From an uncultured Duganella sp. (GTDB lineage Bacteria; Pseudomonadota; Gammaproteobacteria; Burkholderiales; Burkholderiaceae), in contig CAMLSG010000227.1 of NCBI GenBank assembly GCA_946482635.1, positions 1-8,693 of the forward strand: a stretch of DNA of 8,693 nucleotides, read 5' to 3'. Of this stretch, positions 1 to 6,536 are shown piece by piece. Below the pieces are notes generated by a model. That model saw only the letters and a program-made list of their open reading frames with translations, did no database searches and had not been told where the DNA came from. Every line of letters starts with the position of its first letter. Position 1 is the first letter of the stretch. The translations under genes were made by a program, and so were the position numbers.

Positions 1-53
1 CTCTCGACCTCAACCTTGGCAAGGTTGCGCTCTACCAACTGAGCTACTCCCGC
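1..53 (-). tRNA. tRNA-Gly(GCC), second copy of a tandem pair, 3' part outside the window
   Basis: This is the 5' portion of a glycine tRNA. The 53 visible bases are identical to 116-168 of the upstream copy, giving a repeat period of 115 bp. The D arm and anticodon arm are present, with the anticodon GCC read from the bases ggc at 18-20. The variable region and start of the T arm reach the window edge, and the T loop, 3' acceptor strand and CCA lie outside. A spacer of 39 nt (54-92) separates it from the first copy. No separate promoter is visible in that spacer, so the two are probably processed from one precursor. Confidence 0.95.
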
Positions 54-80
54 ATGGAGTTATTTCATTTTACTACTGCT

Positions 81-98
81 GCTCCAGTGAACTGGAGC
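81..98 (-). repeat. 8-bp inverted repeat covering the 3' CCA end of the first tRNA-Gly
   Basis: GCTCCAGT (81-88) and ACTGGAGC (91-98) are perfectly complementary around a 2-nt centre. In the minus-strand precursor, the end of the tRNA (last acceptor bases, discriminator and CCA) forms one arm, and the start of the 39-nt spacer forms the other. A stem of about 6-7 bp with a small loop could form in the unprocessed transcript and compete with the acceptor stem. It might guide 3' processing between the two tRNAs, or it may have no role. The structure is seen directly; any function is inference. Confidence 0.6.
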
Positions 99-168
99 GG
101 GAGAAGAGTCTCGAACTCTCGACCTCAACCTTGGCAAGGTTGCGCTCTACCAACTGAGCTACTCCCGC
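93..168 (-). tRNA. tRNA-Gly(GCC), complete
   Basis: This is a complete glycine tRNA that reads GGC and GGU codons. On the minus strand the acceptor stem is GCGGGAG (168-162) paired with CTCCCGC (103-97). The discriminator base is U at 96, and CCA is encoded at 95-93. The D stem is GCTC/GAGC. The anticodon stem is CAACC/GGTTG with the 7-base loop TTGCCAA, giving anticodon GCC at 135-133. The T stem is GAGAG/CTCTT (last pair G-U) with loop TTCGAGA. The length is 76 nt including CCA, which is standard. It lies about 30 nt downstream of the predicted start of its own promoter and is followed by an identical copy. Confidence 0.97.
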
Positions 169-204
169 TTCGCATCGCTGCGTCGTCATCAACAGCAGGC
201 CAGC

Positions 205-232
205 ATTATAGATGATCCAAAGACGCTGTCAA
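205..232 (-). promoter_or_regulatory. Strong sigma-70 promoter of the tRNA-Gly pair
   Basis: On the minus strand a perfect -35 box TTGACA (232-227) is followed after 16 nt by a perfect -10 box TATAAT (210-205). Transcription should start near 198, giving a leader of about 30 nt before the tRNA 5' end at 168. The stretch just upstream of the -35 (about 251-236) is AT-rich, with TAACAATATTG, and resembles an UP element; it overlaps the pgsA stop codon. The discriminator after the -10 is GC-rich (GCTGGCC), as in stringently controlled stable-RNA promoters. Consensus boxes plus position make this call strong; stringent control is inference. Confidence 0.88.
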
Positions 233-248
233 GGGGCAATATTGTTAT

Positions 249-839
249 TTACGATAACGAGCCGGAACGTTCCTTGATCATGGGCCATGCCTTCTTCAGG
301 TAGTAGAACATGGACCACACGGTCAGCACGCTTGCCAGCCACAGCAGCAGGTCGCCCCAGAAACGGGTATCGATCGCGCCCCACAGCACGTCGTAGTACA
401 GCAGCATGGGGATGGCGCTCATTTGCGCCGCCGTCTTGATCTTGCCGATCGAGCTGACCGCGACCGATTTCGAGGCGCCAATCTGGGCCATCCACTCGCG
501 CAGGGCGGAAATGGTGATTTCGCGGCCGATGATGATGAAGGCGACGATCGGGTGGCAGCGGCCGCCGTCCAGGTTCAGCAGCACCAGCAAGGCGCCTGCC
601 ACCATCAGCTTGTCGGCCACGGGGTCGAGGAAGGCGCCGAAGGCCGAAGTCTGGTTCCAGCGGCGCGCCAGGAAGCCGTCGAACCAGTCGGTGACGGCGG
701 CGACGATGAAAATCAGCGTGGCGGCCAGATTGCGTTCGTGCGGGGTAAGCCAGGTGACGGGGAGGTAGAACACGCCTACGACCAGGGGAATCAGCGCTAC
801 ACGCAACCAGGTCAGAAGGATCGGGATGTTGAAAGGCAT
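249..839 (-). CDS. pgsA: CDP-diacylglycerol--glycerol-3-phosphate 3-phosphatidyltransferase
   Basis: PgsA makes phosphatidylglycerol-phosphate from CDP-diacylglycerol and sn-glycerol 3-phosphate, the committed step to phosphatidylglycerol and cardiolipin at the inner membrane. The protein has 196 aa, close to the usual length. It carries the full CDP-alcohol phosphatidyltransferase signature: D51, D54-G55, A58-R59, G68, D72 and D76, with the D residues expected to bind metal. Several hydrophobic segments (roughly residues 12-30, 37-50, 77-90, 97-112 and 162-181) fit a multi-span membrane enzyme. The ATG start gives the standard MPFNIP N-terminus, but no clear Shine-Dalgarno sequence is visible upstream. 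It follows uvrC after 142 nt, a pairing I recall as common in proteobacteria. No terminator separates its stop codon from the tRNA promoter. Confidence 0.96.
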   Translation of the reverse strand: MPFNIPILLTWLRVALIPLVVGVFYLPVTWLTPHERNLAATLIFIVAAVTDWFDGFLARRWNQTSAFGAFLDPVADKLMVAGALLVLLNLDGGRCHPIVAFIIIGREITISALREWMAQIGASKSVAVSSIGKIKTAAQMSAIPMLLYYDVLWGAIDTRFWGDLLLWLASVLTVWSMFYYLKKAWPMIKERSGSLS

Positions 840-864
840 ATGCGGTGTATAAGAATTGTAATGA

Positions 865-892
865 CGCGCCGCTAGTGTATAACGGCGGCGCG
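865..892 (-). repeat. 8-bp GC-rich inverted repeat in the pgsA leader
   Basis: CGCGCCGC (865-872) and GCGGCGCG (885-892) form a perfect 8-bp stem around a 12-nt loop, 26 nt upstream of the pgsA start codon. No run of U follows on either strand, so it does not look like a simple intrinsic terminator. It could be a leader hairpin affecting pgsA expression, or the arms could flank a weak promoter -10 (see the findings). The stem is seen directly; the role is unknown. Confidence 0.5.
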
Positions 893-912
893 ATCAAAGC
901 CAATTTGACTGC

Positions 913-983
913 GAAAACCGGTAAACCTGGGTCCGACGGGACGGCCATCCGGCAAAGGGTCGTACCCTGGTTTACCGGTTTTC
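913..983 (-). repeat. Long imperfect palindrome at the end of uvrC, possible terminator or REP-like element
   Basis: The arms 913-932 and 964-983 are complementary at 19 of 20 positions; the mismatch is 928 against 968. After one further mismatch the same register continues for 4 more pairs (934-937 with 959-962), leaving a 21-nt loop. The arm nearest uvrC overlaps the last bases of its TGA stop codon. In the uvrC transcript the stem starts with GAAAACCGG and ends with CCGGUUUUC. The short A and U tracts mean it could act as an intrinsic terminator or attenuator in either direction, although the U run is only four bases. The alternative is a dispersed intergenic repeat that also protects the uvrC mRNA end. 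The palindrome is certain; the role is inferred. Confidence 0.75.
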
Positions 984-2835
984 AGTGGAGCTGGCGATAG
1001 ATCTCTTCAGCCAGGGTATCGGAAATTCCCTCCACCGACTTCAAGTCCTCGATACTGGCGTTCATCACGCCTTTCAACCCGCCAAAGCGCGATAAAAGCT
1101 TCTGCCGGCGCTTGGCGCCGATGCCCTCAATCTCCTCCAGGCGCGAGGTCTGGCGCGCCTTGGCGCGCTTGGCACGCATGCCGGTGATGGCAAAACGGTG
1201 CGCTTCGTCGCGGATCATGGCGACCAGCATCAGAGCCGCGGATTCCTTGCCCAGCTCCTGCGGTTCGCGGCCGTCGACAAAGACCAGTGTCTCCAGGCCG
1301 ACACGCCTGCCCTCGCCTTTCGCCACGCCGACGATCAGGCTGATGTCCAGCCCCAGCTCAACGAAGACCTGGCGCGCCATTTCGACCTGGCCCTTGCCGC
1401 CGTCGATCAGCACCACGTCGGGCATCACGCCATCGCCGCCAGCCACCTTTTCGTAGCGGCGCGTCAGCACCTGTCGCATGGCGGCGTAATCGTCGCCCGG
1501 CGTGATGTCGTTGATGTTGTAGCGGCGGTACTCGCCGTTCTGCATCTGGTGATGGTGGAACACCACGCAGGACGCCTGCGTCGCCTCGCCGGCCGTGTGC
1601 GAAATGTCGAAACATTCCACGCGCAGGGTGTCGAGGTCTTCGTTTTCCAGCCCAAGCACTTCGGCCAGGGCGCGGGTGCGGGCTTGCTGCGAGCCTTGTT
1701 CGGACAGCAGCCGCGCCAGCGAGATCTCGGCGCCCTTCTGCGCCAGCTCCTGCCACTGGCGGCGCTGGCCTTGCGGCTGGAAGATCAGGTGGATGCGGTG
1801 GCCGCATTGCTCCTGCAGCGCCAGGATCAGTTCCGGCTGGTCGAATTCGATATTCAGGATCAGGGTGCCGGGAATCGACTTCTCGGTGTAATGCTGTACC
1901 AGGAAGGCGGCCAGCACTTCCTGTTCGATCGGACGTTCGGCCACCACTTCGGCGTCCATCACGTGAGTCGGGAAGTACGCGCGGTCGCCCAGGTGGCGGC
2001 CGCCGCGCACCATGGCCAGGTTGACGCAGGCGCGGCCGCCCTGCACCACCACGGCCAGGATATCGACGTCCTGGTCGCCGGTGGTTTCCATCGATTGCTG
2101 GTGCAGCACCTTGGACAGCGACTGGATGCGGTTGCGCACCACGGCCGCCTGCTCGAATTTGAGCTCGGTGGCGTAGGCGAGCATCTTCTGCTCCAGCTCC
2201 TCCAGCACCTCCGTCTGCCGGCCGCGCAGGAAGCGCGCCGCGTTGTTGACGTCATTGCGGTAATCCTCGGGCGCGATCAGCTTGACGCAGGGAGCGCTGC
2301 AGCGGCCGATCTGGTGCAGCAGGCAGGGGCGCGTGCGGTTCATGTACACACTGTCCTCGCAGGTGCGCAACATGAAAACCTTTTGCAGGATCTGCATCGA
2401 CTCCTTCACCGCCCACGAGGACGGGAACGGGCCGAAATACTGGTGCTTGCGGTCCACCGCACCGCGGTAATACACCATGCGCGGGATCTCGTCGCCGGTG
2501 ATCTTCAGGTAGGGATAGCTCTTATCGTCGCGGAACAGGATGTTGTAGCGCGGCTGCAGGGCCTTGATCAGGTTGTTTTCCAGGATCAGGGCTTCGGCTT
2601 CGCTGCGCGTTACCGTGGTTTCCAGGCGCGCGATGCGCTCGACCATCAGCGCGATGCGCGGGCTCGAAAGGTTCTTCTGGAAGTAGCTCGACACGCGCTT
2701 TTTCAGGTCGCGCGCCTTGCCCACATACAGAACCTTGTCTTCGGCGTCGAAGTAGCGGTACACGCCGGGCAGGTTTGGCAGCTTGGCAACGGTGGCCAGC
2801 ACCTGTTCACGCGGGTCTTGGGTTTCTTCAGTCAT
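982..2835 (-). CDS. uvrC: Excinuclease ABC subunit C
   Basis: UvrC makes both incisions around a bulky DNA lesion after UvrA and UvrB have loaded. From the ATG at 2835 it has 617 aa, close to the E. coli length. The GIY-YIG domain covers about residues 20-100 ([18 protein letters not shown], then a conserved [10 protein letters not shown] stretch). Four cysteines at 159, 171, 179 and 183 match the spacing of the iron-sulfur cluster region known in UvrC. A UVR (UvrB-binding) motif lies near 212-245. The RNase H-like nuclease shows D410 (ECFDISH), D478 (LIDGGKGQ) and H546 (DEAHRFAI). A double helix-hairpin-helix covers about 565-617. An upstream in-frame ATG at 2880 would add 15 residues and overlap acpS by 53 nt; I prefer 2835, which overlaps acpS by only 8 nt and fits the family N-terminus. 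Confidence 0.96.
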   Translation of the reverse strand: MTEETQDPREQVLATVAKLPNLPGVYRYFDAEDKVLYVGKARDLKKRVSSYFQKNLSSPRIALMVERIARLETTVTRSEAEALILENNLIKALQPRYNILFRDDKSYPYLKITGDEIPRMVYYRGAVDRKHQYFGPFPSSWAVKESMQILQKVFMLRTCEDSVYMNRTRPCLLHQIGRCSAPCVKLIAPEDYRNDVNNAARFLRGRQTEVLEELEQKMLAYATELKFEQAAVVRNRIQSLSKVLHQQSMETTGDQDVDILAVVVQGGRACVNLAMVRGGRHLGDRAYFPTHVMDAEVVAERPIEQEVLAAFLVQHYTEKSIPGTLILNIEFDQPELILALQEQCGHRIHLIFQPQGQRRQWQELAQKGAEISLARLLSEQGSQQARTRALAEVLGLENEDLDTLRVECFDISHTAGEATQASCVVFHHHQMQNGEYRRYNINDITPGDDYAAMRQVLTRRYEKVAGGDGVMPDVVLIDGGKGQVEMARQVFVELGLDISLIVGVAKGEGRRVGLETLVFVDGREPQELGKESAALMLVAMIRDEAHRFAITGMRAKRAKARQTSRLEEIEGIGAKRRQKLLSRFGGLKGVMNASIEDLKSVEGISDTLAEEIYRQLH

Positions 2836-3226
2836 TCGCTCGCTCGACGATCGCGTAGGCGACCGCGTAATCCTCTTCATCGCTCACGGAGATATGGGCG
2901 ACCAGCGCGTTCTGCAACATGAATTCGCCCAGGGCACCGCTGCACGCCATATACGGCTTGCCCAAATCATCATTGAGCAATTGCGCCGTGTGCCAGGTCA
3001 TCGGCGGGCGCAGGCCCAGGCCAAGCGCCTTGGAGAACGCTTCCTTGGCGGCGAAACGTGTGGCGGCGTAGCGCACGCCGCGCAGCGGGCTGCGGGCGCA
3101 GCGCTCCTGGTAGACCGCGAATTCTTCCGGACCGAGGATCTTGCGTGCAAAGCGCTCGCCGCTGCGCTCCAGCGCGGCGGCTATGCGGGGCACTTTGCTG
3201 ACGTCCGTCCCGATCCCGTAGATCAT
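2828..3226 (-). CDS. acpS: Holo-[acyl-carrier-protein] synthase
   Basis: AcpS transfers 4'-phosphopantetheine from coenzyme A to the serine of acyl carrier protein, which turns on fatty acid synthesis. The protein has 132 aa, typical of the small trimeric AcpS type. Motif 1 is [12 protein letters not shown] near the start, with D8 as the expected metal ligand. Motif 2 is [13 protein letters not shown] at 57-69, with E62 and K66 as expected catalytic residues. Motif 1 is slightly unusual: the family more often reads GTDI with an acidic residue and RI(E) after it, and here the segment is VSKVPRIA. The start ATG overlaps the pdxJ stop (ATGA), and the 3' end overlaps uvrC by 8 nt, so translation is probably coupled on both sides. 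Confidence 0.95.
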   Translation of the reverse strand: MIYGIGTDVSKVPRIAAALERSGERFARKILGPEEFAVYQERCARSPLRGVRYAATRFAAKEAFSKALGLGLRPPMTWHTAQLLNDDLGKPYMACSGALGEFMLQNALVAHISVSDEEDYAVAYAIVERAND

Positions 3227-3981
3227 TTTGCGCCCAGGCGGGTCGACACCATGATCGCCTTCATCTCGCGCACGGCATTTTCCCAGCCGGCGAAGATCGA
3301 GTGCGCAACGATGGCGTGGCCGATATTCAGTTCCGCGATTTCAGGAATCGCGGCGATCGCCTGGACGTTGGTGTAATGCAGGCCATGGCCGGCGTTGACC
3401 TTCAGGCCATTCTGCACGCCCCAGCGCACGCCATTCTTGACGCGGGCCAGCTCGCGCGCCTGGGCTTCGCCCTCGGCATCGGCGTAGGCGCCGGTGTGCA
3501 ACTCGATCACCGGCGCGCCAACGGCTGCGGCGGCCTTGATCTGCTCTTCATCGGCATCGATGAACAAGGACACGCGGATGCCCTCCCCTTGCAGCTGCTT
3601 GACGGCGGCTTCCACTTCCTTGTAGAAGCGAACGACGTCCAGGCCGCCCTCAGTGGTGATCTCGGTGCGCTTCTCGGGCACCAGGCATACGTCGGCCGGC
3701 TTGATGCGGCAGGCGAAATCGATCATTTCCTGCGTCACGGCCGCCTCCAGGTTCATGCGCGTCACCAGTTGGGGCGCCAGGGCGATCACGTCGGCATCCT
3801 TGATGTGGCGGCGGTCTTCGCGCAGGTGCAGGGTGATGCAGTCGGCGCCGGCCTGTTCGGCCAGCAGTGCCGCGCGGATCGGGTCCGGATACACGGTGCC
3901 GCGCGCATTGCGCAGCGTGGCAACGTGGTCGATGTTCACGCCAAGGTCGATAACAGTGCCGGAGGGAGACAGGAAGCTCAT
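3223..3981 (-). CDS. pdxJ: Pyridoxine 5'-phosphate synthase
   Basis: PdxJ joins 3-amino-2-oxopropyl phosphate and 1-deoxy-D-xylulose 5-phosphate to form pyridoxine 5'-phosphate, the last ring-forming step of DXP-dependent vitamin B6 synthesis. The protein has 252 aa, slightly longer than E. coli PdxJ, with about 7 extra N-terminal residues. Family blocks are intact: [17 protein letters not shown] (13-29), HLREDRRHI (52-60), MNLE (76-79), [13 protein letters not shown] (101-113), ELHTGAYA (160-167), NAGHGLHY (196-203) and [13 protein letters not shown] (217-229). H52, E79 and H199 sit where I expect the active-site residues. It begins 9 nt after the recO stop, with only a weak A-rich Shine-Dalgarno (AAGAAAAG). 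The recO-pdxJ-acpS order is the classical one. Confidence 0.97.
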   Translation of the reverse strand: MSFLSPSGTVIDLGVNIDHVATLRNARGTVYPDPIRAALLAEQAGADCITLHLREDRRHIKDADVIALAPQLVTRMNLEAAVTQEMIDFACRIKPADVCLVPEKRTEITTEGGLDVVRFYKEVEAAVKQLQGEGIRVSLFIDADEEQIKAAAAVGAPVIELHTGAYADAEGEAQARELARVKNGVRWGVQNGLKVNAGHGLHYTNVQAIAAIPEIAELNIGHAIVAHSIFAGWENAVREMKAIMVSTRLGAK

Positions 3982-3990
3982 ATTCTTTTC

Positions 3991-4824
3991 TTAAAGTTGC
4001 AGCAAATCGATCAATATCTGGCGCGTGTTCAATGGCGCGCCGCCAAGGTGCCAGGACAACAGGTAGCGCATCAACTGCTTGCTCTGCGCCTGCGTGGCAG
4101 GATCCGTGTAATCCTCGCGCTCCATGTCCAGCAGGGTTTTGCCGGCCACGCGCGGCGCCATGTCCTCGTCGCGTTCCGGGCGCGGGCCGCGATCCGGATC
4201 CACCACATAATGTACATCGGCCAGGACTTTCGTGCGCGTGGCGGTGCAGCGCGTCAGGTCGGCCGCGACGCCGGTTTCCTTCAGCAGCGCCATTTCGAAC
4301 TTGCGCAGCACGATCGGCGCCGGTTCGTTGTGGGCCAGCTGGTTGAGGGTGGAGACGTAATGGTCGAACAGCTTGGCGTGCGCGTCATCGCGCGCAGTCA
4401 GCTTGACCAGCAGTTCATTCAGGTAGAAGCCGCACAGCAGCGCGGTCTTTTCAAGGGGCAGCATGCCGCCGACCCAATCGGCATCGGTCAGCGTGCGCAG
4501 CTCGTTCTTGCCAGTCCAGCCGGTCGTCAGCGGCTGGAAGGTTTGCAGCACGCCGCGCAACTGGGAATGCGGACGCTTGGCGCCCTTCGCGATCAGCGCC
4601 ACGCGGCCGTAGTCGCGCGTGAACAGCTCGACGATGAGCGAGGTTTCCTTGTACGGATAGGAGTGCAGCACGAATGCCGGCTGGCCCGTCACGCGGGTGC
4701 CGACGGTACGCTGCTGCCCCGGCGCGCGGCGCTTTTGCGCCGGCGGGGCTGGTACGGCCGTGCTCGTGTCCCGGCTGGGGCCTGACCCCAAGGTTGACAC
4801 GGGCTCGGCTGTTGTAACAGGCAT
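3991..4824 (-). CDS. recO: DNA repair protein RecO, with N-terminal extension
   Basis: RecO works with RecR (and RecF) to load RecA onto SSB-coated single-stranded DNA in gap repair. The protein has 277 aa, against about 240 in E. coli. The conserved OB-fold part starts around residue 50 ([19 protein letters not shown]) and runs to about 125. The helical C-terminal part includes [10 protein letters not shown] (133-142). The first 43 or so residues are extra: low-complexity and rich in P, A, T, Q and R. Residues 8-20 of that extension are encoded by a REP-like palindrome (see the separate entry). The start is well fixed because era stop and recO ATG overlap as TAATG. Only two cysteines (131 and 193) are present, so there is no zinc finger as seen in some RecO proteins. 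Confidence 0.94.
   Translation of the reverse strand: MPVTTAEPVSTLGSGPSRDTSTAVPAPPAQKRRAPGQQRTVGTRVTGQPAFVLHSYPYKETSLIVELFTRDYGRVALIAKGAKRPHSQLRGVLQTFQPLTTGWTGKNELRTLTDADWVGGMLPLEKTALLCGFYLNELLVKLTARDDAHAKLFDHYVSTLNQLAHNEPAPIVLRKFEMALLKETGVAADLTRCTATRTKVLADVHYVVDPDRGPRPERDEDMAPRVAGKTLLDMEREDYTDPATQAQSKQLMRYLLSWHLGGAPLNTRQILIDLLQL
4765..4801 (-). repeat. REP-like symmetrical palindrome inside the 5' end of recO
   Basis: The 37-nt element has an outer 6-bp stem CGTGTC/GACACG (4765-4770 and 4796-4801), a symmetrical 5/5 internal loop, an inner 5-bp stem TGGGG/CCCCA (4776-4780 and 4786-4790) and a 5-nt loop. The core on the minus strand is TTGGGGTCAGGCCCCA. The nested, symmetrical layout resembles REP elements mobilised by RAYT transposases. 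From memory, unverified, GGGGTC-type palindromes are abundant in Massilia and relatives. It is in frame in recO, encoding residues 8-20 ([13 protein letters not shown]), upstream of the conserved protein. In the mRNA it would form a hairpin 24-60 nt into the reading frame. The structure is certain; identity as a REP is inference. Confidence 0.6.
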
Positions 4825-5726
4825 TACTCGTAGCCGTATGCGCGCAGGCCGGCTTCGTTGTCGGCCCAGCCGGATTTCACTTTCACCCAGATCTCGAGGT
4901 AGACCGGGCCGCCGAACAGCTTTTCCATGTCCAGGCGGGCCTGGCTGCTGACTTCCTTCAGGCGCGCCCCCTTGTTACCGATGATCATGGACTTGTGGCT
5001 GTCGCGCTCGACCAGGATGGCGGCGAAGATGCGGCGCAGGTTGCCTTCCTGTTCGAATTTCTCGATCAGCACGGTGCTGGTGTAAGGCAGTTCGTCGCCG
5101 ACAAAGCGGAACAGCTTTTCGCGCACGATTTCGGACGCCAGGAATTTCTCGCTGCGGTCGGTGATGTCGTCTTCGCCGAAGATCGGCTCATTCTCCGGCA
5201 AGTATTTCTTGATCTCGTTCTGCAGGCCATCGAGCTGGAAGCGCAGCTTGGCGCTGACCGGCACGATCGCGGTGAACTGGAACTTCTCGGCAACCTGCTG
5301 CGCAAACGGCATCAGCACGGCCTTGTCTTTCACGCGGTCGGACTTGTTGATCACCAGGATCACCGGCACGTTCTTTGGCAGCAGGTCCATCACTTGCTGG
5401 TCGGCCTGGCCGAAGGTGCCCGCTTCCACGATGTACAGGATCAGGTCCGACGATTCCAGCGTATTGGTGACCGTCTTGTTCAGCGTCTTGTTCAGCGCGT
5501 TCGAATGGCGGGTCTGGAAGCCCGGCGTATCGACGTAAATGAACTGCGCGTCACTGACAGTCTGGATGCCCGTGATGCGGTGGCGCGTGGTCTGCGCCTT
5601 GCGCGAAGTGATGCTGACCTTGGCGCCGATCAGCGTATTCATCAGGGTCGACTTGCCGACGTTCGGGCGGCCGACAATGGCGATATAACCGCAGCGGAAG
5701 CCGGCGGGAGTAGGTGCACTAGTCAT
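4824..5726 (-). CDS. era: GTPase Era
   Basis: Era is an essential GTPase that binds the 3' end of 16S rRNA and helps 30S subunit maturation. The protein has 300 aa, the usual length. GTPase motifs are intact: G1 GRPNVGKST (19-27), switch/G2 around T46-T47 (QTTRHRI), G3 DTPG (66-69), G4 NKSD (127-130) and G5 SAK (158-160). The C-terminal KH domain covers about residues 200-285, with [13 protein letters not shown] as its GxxG-type loop. It follows rnc after 18 nt with a weak Shine-Dalgarno (TTGAG), and its TAA stop overlaps the recO ATG by one base. The rnc-era pairing is widely conserved, and both products act in rRNA maturation. Confidence 0.97.
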   Translation of the reverse strand: MTSAPTPAGFRCGYIAIVGRPNVGKSTLMNTLIGAKVSITSRKAQTTRHRITGIQTVSDAQFIYVDTPGFQTRHSNALNKTLNKTVTNTLESSDLILYIVEAGTFGQADQQVMDLLPKNVPVILVINKSDRVKDKAVLMPFAQQVAEKFQFTAIVPVSAKLRFQLDGLQNEIKKYLPENEPIFGEDDITDRSEKFLASEIVREKLFRFVGDELPYTSTVLIEKFEQEGNLRRIFAAILVERDSHKSMIIGNKGARLKEVSSQARLDMEKLFGGPVYLEIWVKVKSGWADNEAGLRAYGYE

Positions 5727-5744
5727 GATGCAAACTCAATTCAG

Positions 5745-6533
5745 TTATTGTTTGGCGAGCTTCTTGTCAGCCGCCGTGTCGCCCTGGACCGTGGCGATGC
5801 CGGCCAGCTTGAGCTGGGCCGAGCGCTGGCGCGGCTTGCGGCCGGCCGATGGCGCCTTCTTCAGCGCTTCCTCGGCGACTTCCAGCGCCAGCTTGGCGGC
5901 GGCCTGCTCGCCGGCACGGCGGCTGCCGCCACGCCCGAACACCTGGATGCCCAGCTTCGGCACCAGGCACTCGATCTCGAATTCCTGGCTGTGGGCGGCG
6001 CCATGGGTGGCGACCACGTTGTACAGCGGCAGGGAGATCTTCTTCGATTGCAGGAATTCCTGCAGCAGGGTTTTGGCATCCTTGCCCAGGGTCTGCGGGT
6101 CCACCGAGTCCAGGATCGGGATGTAGAAGGCGCGGATCACGGCCGCGGCCTGGTCGAAACTGCCATCGAGGTAGATGGCGCCCAACAGGGCTTCCAGCGT
6201 ATCGGCCAGGATCGATGGGCGGCGGAAACCGCCCGACTTCAGTTCGCCCTCGCCCAGGCGCAGGAACTGCGACAGCTCCAGCTTCTGGGCGATTTCGAAC
6301 AGGGATTGCTGCTTGACCAGGTTGGCGCGCACGCGCGACAGGTCGCCCTCGTCGAGGGAATTGAAACGTTCGTACAGGATGGAGGCGACCACGCAGTTCA
6401 GGATCGAGTCGCCGAGGAATTCCAGCCGTTCGTTATGCAAACTGCTGTGGCTACGGTGCGTCAGGGCCTGCTGGAGCAATCCAGCATCCTGGAACGTGTA
6501 GCCCAACCTCGTTTGCAATAACTGTAAATTCAT
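5745..6533 (-). CDS. rnc: Ribonuclease III
   Basis: RNase III cuts double-stranded RNA, including 16S/23S rRNA precursors and structured mRNAs. From the ATG at 6533 it has 262 aa. The catalytic domain contains the signature [12 protein letters not shown] (34-45), with E35, E38 and D42, and the second metal-binding pair D111/E114 in [11 protein letters not shown]. The double-stranded RNA-binding domain covers about 153-221. A basic, alanine-rich tail of about 40 residues follows, longer than in E. coli. The start is ambiguous: the DUF4845 stop is followed directly by GTG (6536) and then ATG (6533). An AAGAAGG Shine-Dalgarno at 6554-6548 lies 11 nt before GTG and 14 nt before ATG. I chose ATG because it gives the family N-terminus MNLQLLQ. 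Confidence 0.96.
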   Translation of the reverse strand: MNLQLLQTRLGYTFQDAGLLQQALTHRSHSSLHNERLEFLGDSILNCVVASILYERFNSLDEGDLSRVRANLVKQQSLFEIAQKLELSQFLRLGEGELKSGGFRRPSILADTLEALLGAIYLDGSFDQAAAVIRAFYIPILDSVDPQTLGKDAKTLLQEFLQSKKISLPLYNVVATHGAAHSQEFEIECLVPKLGIQVFGRGGSRRAGEQAAAKLALEVAEEALKKAPSAGRKPRQRSAQLKLAGIATVQGDTAADKKLAKQ

Positions 6534-6536
6534 CAC

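Noticed and set aside
1..168. Repeated blocks at the left edge as a possible CRISPR array
   Set aside because: The repeat unit is a tRNA-Gly gene with a full cloverleaf; there are only two copies and no short-repeat/spacer pattern.
845..882. Two TTATACAC copies resembling DnaA boxes
   Set aside because: Each matches only 8 of 9 positions of a relaxed DnaA box. There are just two, with no AT-rich unwinding region and no origin-type genes nearby.
229..948. Minus-strand open frame of 239 codons overlapping pgsA in another frame
   Set aside because: It is rich in R, P, H and G, as shadow frames are. pgsA in the other frame has a complete catalytic signature.
2836..2880. Upstream ATG for uvrC at 2880 (15 extra residues)
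   Set aside because: It would overlap acpS by 53 nt, and the added residues ([15 protein letters not shown]) look like an out-of-frame reading of acpS rather than UvrC sequence. The ATG at 2835 fits the family start.
1198..2922. Long open frame on the plus strand (574 codons) opposite uvrC and acpS
   Set aside because: It mirrors the uvrC frame. In high-GC genes with strong third-position GC bias the antisense frame often stays open. Its product is rich in H, Q, V, A, L and D with no recognisable domain.
3301..4785. Long open frame on the plus strand (494 codons) opposite pdxJ and recO
   Set aside because: Same antisense effect; it crosses two well-identified genes and has no domain or credible start signal.
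4995..6521. Long open frame on the plus strand (508 codons) opposite era and rnc
   Set aside because: Same antisense effect; all motifs in this stretch belong to Era and RNase III on the minus strand.
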